Positions 7,031 to 11,675 of a stretch of 11,675 nt of DNA are shown here, piece after piece. Source of the DNA: CAYRYU01 sp964428355 (GTDB taxonomy: Bacteria > Muiribacteriota > Ozemobacteria > Ozemobacterales > Ozemobacteraceae); NCBI GenBank assembly GCA_964428355.1, contig CAYRYU010000156.1, positions 1 to 11,675 on the forward strand, read 5' to 3'. The notes below the pieces were generated by a model, which searched no databases, was not told the origin of the DNA, and saw nothing but the letters and a program-made list of their open reading frames with translations. Numbering within the stretch: the stretch's first letter is position 1; the number at the start of each line of letters is the position of its first letter. A program made the translations under genes and the position numbers.

Positions 7031-7130
7031 NNNNNNNNNNNNNNNNNNNNNNNNNNNNNNNNNNNNNNNNNNNNNNNNNNNNNNNNNNNNNNNNNNNNNN
7101 NNNNNNNNNNNNNNNNNNNNNNNNNNNNNN
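7031..7130. other. Assembly gap (100 N)
   Basis: Exactly 100 N, a scaffold gap of unknown true size. It removes the end of the Nudix gene and whatever lies upstream of the Spy-like gene's control region. Confidence 0.98.
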
Positions 7131-7155
7131 ATCCCTTGCCCCTAGCCCCCCGCGA

Positions 7156-7173
7156 TTGTCACACTTTTGTCAC
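7156..7173 (+). promoter_or_regulatory. Pho-box-like tandem repeat (OmpR/PhoB-class operator)
   Basis: TTGTCAC occurs twice in direct orientation, at 7156-7162 and 7167-7173, separated by four bases: an 11-bp period. This is the geometry of the Pho box (two CTGTCAT/C repeats, 4-bp AT-rich spacer) and of OmpR/PhoB-class winged-helix regulators in general. The second repeat is also a fair -35 (TTGTCA). No good -10 is seen 16-18 bases on (3 of 6 at best), which fits an activator-dependent promoter. The start codon of the Spy-like gene is 60 bases downstream. Which regulator binds is unknown. Confidence 0.5.
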
Positions 7174-7195
7174 GATCCGGAAAAAGAACTGAAAC

Positions 7196-7227
7196 ACCTC
7201 CGAGCGATACTCGTATTGAAAGGAGGT
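7196..7227 (+). promoter_or_regulatory. Possible Shine-Dalgarno-sequestering leader hairpin
   Basis: ACCTCC at 7196-7201 is exactly complementary to the Shine-Dalgarno GGAGGT at 7222-7227 of the Spy-like gene. Inside the 20-nt loop, GAG (7202-7204) can pair with CTC (7210-7212) and extend the structure. If the transcript begins upstream of about 7196, this hairpin would hide the ribosome-binding site. The transcription start is not known: a GATACT -10 candidate at 7206-7211 would give an RNA without the left arm. Confidence 0.35.
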
Positions 7228-7232
7228 TCAAA

Positions 7233-7664
7233 ATGAAAAAAGCCATTGCCGTCCTGGTTCTCGGTCTCGTCGTTCTGGGATTGTCGGGGTTCACCCCGAT
7301 TGGAGGCCCCTGCCGATTCTTCAATCCGGTGAAGGTGGCGATCTTCTTCCTGGACATGAAGCTGGATCTGTCGGATGCCCAGAAAACGGAGATCAAGGGG
7401 ATCCTCGAACCCTTCGTCTCCGAAATGAGGGCCGCGCACAAGAAAGCGCTCGACAAGCCTGAGGAGATGATCGAAAAGATCCGCTCCGGGAAACTCGAGA
7501 AGACCGACATCACCGCACACATGGCGAAGCGCCGGGAACTGGCCGCGGCCCAACAGGAGAAGATCGCCGAGGTCATACTGAAGGTCTACCAGATTCTCAC
7601 CCCGGAGCAGCGTGAAAATCTCGCATCGACGATCAAGGACCACATGCGCCGGTTTACCGACTGA
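7233..7664 (+). CDS. Spy/CpxP-like periplasmic protein
   Basis: 143 residues with a clear signal peptide (KK at 2-3, hydrophobic 4-19, likely cleavage near residue 20-24). The mature part is a charged, mostly helical protein with two LTxxQ-type motifs, DLSDAQK at 45-51 and LTPEQR at 122-127, which mark the Spy/CpxP/LTXXQ family of envelope-stress chaperones and sensor-kinase inhibitors. Its length is close to that of the family (about 140-165). The ATG at 7233 has a near-perfect GGAGGT five bases upstream; the 22 codons before it in frame cross the control region and are not coding. It probably binds unfolded proteins or metal-stressed substrates in the periplasm. It may be induced by an OmpR-class regulator through the repeats at 7156-7173, as cpxP and spy are by CpxR/BaeR in enterobacteria (analogy). 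It ends in a strong terminator and is monocistronic downstream. Confidence 0.82.
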   Translation: MKKAIAVLVLGLVVLGLSGFTPIGGPCRFFNPVKVAIFFLDMKLDLSDAQKTEIKGILEPFVSEMRAAHKKALDKPEEMIEKIRSGKLEKTDITAHMAKRRELAAAQQEKIAEVILKVYQILTPEQRENLASTIKDHMRRFTD

Positions 7665-7675
7665 TCCCGCTCCCT

Positions 7676-7714
7676 GAGGCCGCGAAGAGACCTGCATTCG
7701 CGGCCTCCGTTTTC
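7676..7714 (+). terminator. Intrinsic terminator of the Spy-like gene
   Basis: GAGGCCGCGAA (7676-7686) and TTCGCGGCCTC (7697-7707) form a perfect 11-bp stem with a 10-nt loop, followed by CGTTTTC. It starts 12 bases after the Spy-like stop codon. There is no T run on the minus strand, so it acts mainly for plus-strand transcription. The rest of the 116-bp convergent space (7715-7780) shows only an 8-C run and no clear terminator for the facing phospholipase D gene. Confidence 0.88.
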
Positions 7715-7778
7715 ACTTCCACACCATCGGACATGACGAAGAAGTGCGAAAAAAGCCCCCCCCGGAAAACCCCTGAGA

Positions 7779-7799
7779 GATCAGATCACCGGTCTGATC
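7779..7799. repeat. 21-bp palindrome across the phospholipase D stop codon
   Basis: GATCAGA (7779-7785) and TCTGATC (7793-7799) are exact reverse complements around a 7-base loop. The left arm contains the TGA stop of the minus-strand gene (7781-7783). A 3' RNA hairpin is possible, but no T run follows on either strand, so it is not a normal intrinsic terminator. Confidence 0.45.
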
Positions 7800-9406
7800 C
7801 ACTTCAGTTTGCGGTACCGATCGATCTTCTTGAGGGTTTCCTCGTCGAGATGGTCTTCCGGACCGAAGATCCTCGTCAGGGTTCCGTCCCTCTCGATCCG
7901 GATCTTGTACTCAAGCACAACGGCCATGTCCTTCTCGATCTGTTCCCGGGTGGTGCGTCCGAACTGGGCGTCGTTGACAACGGCGACCATCTCCGAGTTC
8001 GAGTCCTGGCTGAGGGGGTCCATGTTGTAGCTTCCGACCACGACGATCTTCGAGTCGAAGACGAAGGTCTTCGAATGCAACCGCTCCTTTTCACTTGGAG
8101 CCACAAGTATCCGGGCGGTGGGCATTTCGGCCAGCATGCGTTTCCAATCGTTCTGGAGAAATGCCTGGGGAAAGAGCGAGTCGGTGGAGGCGGCGCTGTT
8201 CGAATGAAAGATGATCTTAACCCCTCTGCGGGAGGCATTTCGGAAGGCGGTCCAGGCTTCATCGGTGAGGACCACGTAGGGGTTCTGCACGACGATCTCC
8301 TTCCGGGCGGCGTTACAAAGGGCCACGATGGCGGGGGTGATCTCGTTCATCTGACCGATCTTGGAGTTCCCAAGGTGGGAGTATTTGTCCAACATCTTCA
8401 CGGGCTTGGGAGTTTCGTCGGTGAACAGCTGAAAGCCTGTGTATCCGCAGATGTGCTTGTATTTTACGATCTCCCCGTTCAGTTCGGCGAGAAGCTCCTT
8501 CTGTTTCTTGTTCCAGGTGGTTCGTTCGGGGTTGACAAGGCCCATACCTTTGATCCAGCGATCCATTACGATTGCCGCGATCTGCAGCCGGTCGAGCTGG
8601 TTGTTGAAGTTGAAAACGTCGGGTTTGATGACGCTGTTGCGCAGGCATCCCCATTCGTCCTCGAAAGCCTTCTTCATCTTGGCGGCCATTGCAGGCCCCT
8701 CGATGAGGATGTCGGAATCACGATATATGATCGGGTATTCCCCGTAGGCCCCATAATAATCGGGCCCGATGTTCCGGCCACCGGTAATGCAGATCCGGTC
8801 GTCGACGACCACGATCTTGTCGTGGTTGCTCGCGAACAGCCCCTTGAAATCGGTTATCATGTGAAGAAGGCTCTTGGAAACCGAGTTGAAGTATTTCACC
8901 TCGACGCCGGGGAAGGCAGCAAGTTCCTGGATCCGGTCGTGCATCCCCTTCATGTAACCGCTGCGGGCAATCCGACCGTCGACCATGAGCCGGATCTTGA
9001 CCCCTCTTCGCGCTTTGTAGATCAGAAGACCTATGAAGGCCTGTCCGAAGATGTCCTTGTCGATGATGTAATAGGTGCAATCTATGGTTTTCCGGGCATC
9101 GGAAATCATCTTCCACCTGGAATACCAGGCGTCATCATTGGCCCAGACATATCGCAGGCGGGAAAATGCGGGCGGTGCACCCTTGCTGAACGATGCGAAC
9201 ACCTGATTCAGGGACCAGATGGGGGTTTTTGGGGAACCCGCATTCGAGACCGGAGCGGGAGCGGGAAGAACCTTGCCGTTGGGGGAAGTGGAATTTCCCT
9301 GGACGAGGCCGGAAACCCCGCTGTCGCCGAAGGGGTTGTCACCCGCGACAAGCAGGCCGGGAATCAACAAAAAGGTCACCAGGAGCCATGTTTGCAGTCG
9401 CTTCAT
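7781..9406 (-). CDS. Exported phospholipase D / cardiolipin synthase-like protein
   Basis: 541 residues with a signal peptide (MKRLQTWLLVTFLLIPGLLVAG; probable cleavage near 20-23) and a low-complexity linker to about residue 60. Two complete HKD motifs define the phospholipase D fold: H195-x-K197-x4-D202 followed by GGRN at 209-212, and H444-x-K446-x4-D451 followed by GSYN at 458-461. Both histidines are present, so it should form the covalent phosphohistidine intermediate. Family members transfer or hydrolyse phosphatidyl groups (cardiolipin synthase, phospholipase) or act as nucleases; the export signal and the YIIDKDIFG start resemble the cardiolipin synthase/YbhO-like group, here in a periplasmic version. 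No lipobox cysteine is seen. The ATG at 9406 is chosen because it begins the signal peptide and has GGAG nearby; 31 upstream in-frame codons overlap the promoter. It diverges from the response regulator gene at 9568. Confidence 0.88.
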   Translation of the reverse strand: MKRLQTWLLVTFLLIPGLLVAGDNPFGDSGVSGLVQGNSTSPNGKVLPAPAPVSNAGSPKTPIWSLNQVFASFSKGAPPAFSRLRYVWANDDAWYSRWKMISDARKTIDCTYYIIDKDIFGQAFIGLLIYKARRGVKIRLMVDGRIARSGYMKGMHDRIQELAAFPGVEVKYFNSVSKSLLHMITDFKGLFASNHDKIVVVDDRICITGGRNIGPDYYGAYGEYPIIYRDSDILIEGPAMAAKMKKAFEDEWGCLRNSVIKPDVFNFNNQLDRLQIAAIVMDRWIKGMGLVNPERTTWNKKQKELLAELNGEIVKYKHICGYTGFQLFTDETPKPVKMLDKYSHLGNSKIGQMNEITPAIVALCNAARKEIVVQNPYVVLTDEAWTAFRNASRRGVKIIFHSNSAASTDSLFPQAFLQNDWKRMLAEMPTARILVAPSEKERLHSKTFVFDSKIVVVGSYNMDPLSQDSNSEMVAVVNDAQFGRTTREQIEKDMAVVLEYKIRIERDGTLTRIFGPEDHLDEETLKKIDRYRKLKWIRPVI

Positions 9407-9467
9407 ACTGTTTTCTCCGGTTCTGGAAGATCGGGTGGTACCCCGTCCTGACAAGAACACTTTTCTA

Positions 9468-9496
9468 AGTCTAATTATGAAACCACCAACCGTCAA
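9468..9496 (-). promoter_or_regulatory. Predicted sigma70 promoter of the phospholipase D gene
   Basis: On the minus strand, TTGACG (complement of 9491-9496) is followed after exactly 17 bases by TAGACT (complement of 9468-9473). The -35 matches five of six and the -10 four of six consensus bases. A CATAAT hexamer overlaps just upstream. Transcription would begin near 9461, giving a leader of about 55 nt before the ATG at 9406. Confidence 0.6.
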
Positions 9497-9520
9497 CACT
9501 GGCCTGGTTCCAGCGGCGGA

Positions 9521-9544
9521 GACAGGGGGTTTTCCTTCCCTGTC
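9521..9544. promoter_or_regulatory. Inverted repeat upstream of the OmpR-family regulator
   Basis: GACAGGG (9521-9527) and CCCTGTC (9538-9544) are exact reverse complements, 10 bases apart, in the divergent region between the phospholipase D gene and the regulator. A weak extended -10 (TG at 9553-9554, TAGAGT at 9556-9561) lies just downstream, with no convincing -35, so the repeat would occupy the -35 region. It is an operator candidate; as RNA it could also form a small hairpin, but no T tract follows. Confidence 0.4.
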
Positions 9545-9567
9545 GGGTGTTGTGGTAGAGTGAGGGT

Positions 9568-10338
9568 ATGGAAACGGCGCAAACCAGGATTGGCATCGTG
9601 GACGACGACCAGAAGCTGGTCGGGTTGGTCAAACGGTACCTTTCGGCCAACGGCTTTTCCCAGGTCCGGTCATTTTCCCCCGCAGAATTAATTTCTGAGA
9701 CGGTGATCCCGGCCGATCTCCTCATCCTCGACATCATGATGCCGGAGATGGACGGGTTCGAGCTTCTGAAGAGGCTCCGGAAAATCCATGACCTTCCCGT
9801 GATCTTCCTCTCGGCCAAGAGCGAGGTCTTCGACCGGGTGTTGGGGTTGGAATTGGGAGCGGATGACTTCCTGACGAAGCCCTTCGAACCCCGGGAACTT
9901 CTTGCCCGCATCCAGGCAGTTCTTCGACGGCGGTCCCCCTCCGAAACTGGTAAGGGGGCAACCGTGTTCGGGGCCTCGGATCGAGTCCCGTCCTCACCAC
10001 AAGTTCCCCTTCGGTTTGGCGTGAAGGTCTTCCAGGAGTTTTCATTCGACATGGACCGCCAGATCGTTCTCGTCGGGGACCGGGAAAACCGGCTCACCAC
10101 TTTCGAGTTCAACCTTCTTCGGCTGTTCTGTGACAACCCGGGGATCATCCTTTCACGGCAACAGATCATGGACTGGATGGAGCGGAACGAGTTTGGGAGT
10201 TACGACCGGTCGATCGACGTTGGAATCTCCCGACTCAGAAAAAAGGTCGAGCGCGACCACGCTTCGCCCCAGGTCCTGAAAACCGTCTGGGGAAGGGGGT
10301 ATCAGCTGCTTGTTCAGCCCCGGAAAACTGAAGCGTAG
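9568..10338 (+). CDS. OmpR/PhoB-family response regulator
   Basis: 256 residues: receiver domain (about 7-122) with acidic pocket D12/D13/D14, phosphoacceptor D55 (LLILDIMMPEMDG context), switch residue S82 in place of the common threonine, and K104 in TKPF. A linker of about 30 residues rich in Gly, Ser and Pro (about 124-152) follows, longer than usual, then a winged-helix DNA-binding domain (about 153-250) with the typical LTTFEFNLL start, recognition region RSIDVGISRLRKKVE and wing VWGRGYQL. It should bind direct-repeat DNA as a phosphorylated dimer. The ATG at 9568 is the only start that keeps the first beta strand; AGGG lies too close to it for a standard Shine-Dalgarno. It overlaps its sensor kinase gene by 29 nt. 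The Pho-box-like repeat at 7156 is a possible target (inference). Confidence 0.93.
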   Translation: METAQTRIGIVDDDQKLVGLVKRYLSANGFSQVRSFSPAELISETVIPADLLILDIMMPEMDGFELLKRLRKIHDLPVIFLSAKSEVFDRVLGLELGADDFLTKPFEPRELLARIQAVLRRRSPSETGKGATVFGASDRVPSSPQVPLRFGVKVFQEFSFDMDRQIVLVGDRENRLTTFEFNLLRLFCDNPGIILSRQQIMDWMERNEFGSYDRSIDVGISRLRKKVERDHASPQVLKTVWGRGYQLLVQPRKTEA

Positions 10339-11623
10339 CCTTTTCGTCCGCATCGCCATCCTCTTCGCGGTGGGTCTGGCGGCGAGTCTCTTGACGGCGA
10401 TCCTCGCGGGTCACACCCTCTATTCCGCCGAGGAACGTCCCAGGTCGATGTTGGTCAGACTGGTCCAGGGAATGCATGCGGTCCTCCAGAAGGAGCTCCC
10501 CTCTCCCATTACACGAGAAAACATCGCCGAGTTCGCCTCGAGGCACCCCGAGCTCGAGATCGCCGTTTGGAAGCACCCCGACCTGGTATTCTCATCCCTC
10601 TCGGAACCCCTGGATCTGGAACGTTTTTCCCGCCCCGGATCGACGGCGGTGGGAGACCTCAAGGTCATTTCATCACGCCATCGCGTCTACGCCATGGGGG
10701 AAAAGGATGGGGTCACACTCGTGTTCTCTTATGATTTCCACCCGTCGAAACTCGTCGTCGTGAAGACCTTTCTCACCCTCGGACTGATGATCATCGTCGT
10801 GTTCGGGCTGGTTCACCGGTTTGTCAGAAAAGAGCTGGCCCCCCTGCACGACCTCCGCCGCGGAACGCACGAGCTGAGTCTGGGGAACTTCAACTTCCGC
10901 CTTTCGGAAGCTCCTACCGCCGAGTTCGACGAGATCGTCACGTCTTTCAACACGATGGCGGAAAAACTCGAAACCCTGTTCGTCAACAACACGCTGATGA
11001 TAGGGAACCTCTCTCACGACCTCAAGTCGCACCTCACCAGGCTTCGTATGAGCGCCGAGGTCGAGCTGGACGATCCCCGGGTCAGGGTCTCCTTCACCGA
11101 CGAGATCCGGGCCCTGAACGACTACCTCGAACGGACCCTTCAGGCCTTCCGGGTCAGCACCGACAGGGCGACCTGCAGGCCCGAGACCGCGATCTTGCAG
11201 GATTTCGTCCGCGAAGTCGTAAAACGCCAGGTAGAGGCGAATCCCGGCTTCCAGCCCACCCTCAGACTTTCCCCGGAACCGCTCGAAGTGTCGATCGACA
11301 GGCATTTCTTCGGGATCCTCCTGGGAAATCTGCTCGAAAACGCCATCCATTATGGAACCGGGATCGTCGTTTCGGCGGAGGGATCGCAGGGAAGATTCGA
11401 GCTGGAAGTCACCAACCGGATGAATTCCAGCCTTTCCCCCGAAAACGTTCCATTCCTGTCCCAACCGTTTTTCCGTGGGGAAAGCGCCAGGAGCGGCACC
11501 GAAGGCCACTCGGGCCTCGGCCTGTACATCTGCCGGAAGATCGCCGAAGCCCACGGATTCAGATTTTCCATCCAGGTCAGGGATTCCCTTTTCCTGGTTT
11601 CCCTGGAAGGCAAGGCCCGGTAG
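10310..11623 (+). CDS. HAMP-type sensor histidine kinase, partner of the OmpR-family regulator
   Basis: 437 residues from a TTG start at 10310 with GGAAGGGGG upstream; no ATG or GTG precedes the first membrane helix, and the gene overlaps the regulator's 3' end by 29 nt. Membrane helix 1 (about 12-34), periplasmic sensor region of about 115 residues (35-147), membrane helix 2 (about 148-168), HAMP linker (about 169-222), then HisKA with H236 in NLSHDLKSHLTRLR. The usual proline of the H box is replaced by H241. The HATPase domain has the N box LLGNLLENAIHY (337-348) and G2 GHSGLGL (399-405), but the DxGxG G1 motif is absent: the aligned stretch reads VTNRMNSSLSPENVPF (367-382). CusS-like kinases also have N in place of D, but keep a glycine. 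Kinase activity may be weak or phosphatase-biased. The sensory domain is not recognised. Confidence 0.9.
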   Translation: MFSPGKLKRSLFVRIAILFAVGLAASLLTAILAGHTLYSAEERPRSMLVRLVQGMHAVLQKELPSPITRENIAEFASRHPELEIAVWKHPDLVFSSLSEPLDLERFSRPGSTAVGDLKVISSRHRVYAMGEKDGVTLVFSYDFHPSKLVVVKTFLTLGLMIIVVFGLVHRFVRKELAPLHDLRRGTHELSLGNFNFRLSEAPTAEFDEIVTSFNTMAEKLETLFVNNTLMIGNLSHDLKSHLTRLRMSAEVELDDPRVRVSFTDEIRALNDYLERTLQAFRVSTDRATCRPETAILQDFVREVVKRQVEANPGFQPTLRLSPEPLEVSIDRHFFGILLGNLLENAIHYGTGIVVSAEGSQGRFELEVTNRMNSSLSPENVPFLSQPFFRGESARSGTEGHSGLGLYICRKIAEAHGFRFSIQVRDSLFLVSLEGKAR

Positions 11624-11675
11624 GTCCCGAAAAGCTTCGCCGGCTGAGGCGCCCCCATCCGGGCGAAAACGGGAC
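11624..11675 (+). repeat. Nested inverted repeats after the kinase stop codon
   Basis: Directly after the TAG, GTCCCG (11624-11629) pairs with CGGGAC (11670-11675) and, inside it, TTCGCC (11636-11641) pairs with GGCGAA (11662-11667). The structure reaches the window edge, so a following T run, which would make it an intrinsic terminator of the regulator-kinase operon, cannot be seen. Confidence 0.45.

Noticed and set aside
7167..7232. An N-terminal extension of the Spy-like protein by 22 residues
   Set aside because: It would remove the signal peptide from the N-terminus and would start inside the TTGTCAC repeat; the ATG at 7233 has an ideal Shine-Dalgarno.
7756..7763. Homopolymer run of eight C (G on the minus strand), followed by T6 on the minus strand, as a terminator for the phospholipase D gene
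   Set aside because: No complementary C-rich arm is nearby to form a stem, so it is not an intrinsic terminator; it may be a sequencing-sensitive homopolymer.
9336..9351. TTGTC/GACAA inverted repeat including a single TTGTCAC
   Set aside because: It lies inside the phospholipase D coding sequence and is short and unpaired with a second direct repeat; likely chance.
7733..9451. A 572-codon plus-strand frame over the phospholipase D gene
   Set aside because: It is the antisense shadow of a gene with two perfect HKD motifs and a signal peptide. The Gly/Asp/Val-rich translation has no recognisable motif.
1..11675. Search for CRISPR arrays, tRNA or rRNA genes, transposases, integrases and long direct repeats
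   Set aside because: None was seen on either strand; the window reads as an ordinary chromosomal region without signs of recent transfer.

Overview
The window looks like a chromosomal piece of a diderm (Gram-negative type) bacterium, roughly 60% GC with GC-rich third codon positions. The diderm call rests on a Spy/CpxP-type periplasmic protein, a SlyX-like protein and several exported or anchored proteins. No phylum can be assigned from the sequence alone. Two runs of exactly 100 N (5850-5949 and 7031-7130) are scaffold gaps of unknown true length, so this is a draft or metagenome assembly. No rRNA, tRNA, CRISPR array, transposase or integrase was seen. Apart from the gaps and three intergenic stretches of 116 to 225 bases, the DNA is almost entirely coding.

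Left part (25-5849): a large membrane PAS-type histidine kinase on the minus strand diverges from a tightly packed plus-strand operon. The operon encodes two stand-alone receiver proteins, a GAF/HD-GYP protein (predicted cyclic-di-GMP phosphodiesterase), a small HExxH metallopeptidase-like protein with a C-terminal membrane helix, a SlyX-like coiled coil and a radical SAM enzyme that runs into the first gap. Spacings are 13 nt or less, or overlaps. The 225-bp divergent region carries a plausible sigma70 promoter and a perfect 9-bp inverted repeat straddling its -35 box. The simplest reading is a distributed phosphorelay: kinase to free receivers to c-di-GMP turnover.

Middle part (5950-7664): after the first gap come a membrane-anchored protein with six cysteines in CxxC-type clusters and an MTH1-like Nudix hydrolase joined by a GTGA overlap. 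After the second gap comes a Spy/CpxP-like periplasmic protein. Its upstream region has a Pho-box-like pair of TTGTCAC repeats and a potential Shine-Dalgarno-sequestering hairpin, and it ends in a strong intrinsic terminator.

Right part (7781-11623): an exported phospholipase D-type protein on the minus strand diverges from an OmpR-family response regulator overlapping its sensor kinase. That kinase has lost the usual DxGxG (G1) motif. A good sigma70 promoter faces the phospholipase D gene. The right part resembles an envelope-stress theme (OmpR/PhoB-class regulator, Spy-like chaperone, membrane-lipid enzyme), but the link between the regulator and the Spy-like gene is inference.

The best candidates for something new are the radical SAM enzyme with its possible cysteine-rich partner, the split receiver/receiver/GAF-HD-GYP operon with embedded membrane metallopeptidase, and the doubly controlled leader of the Spy-like gene.
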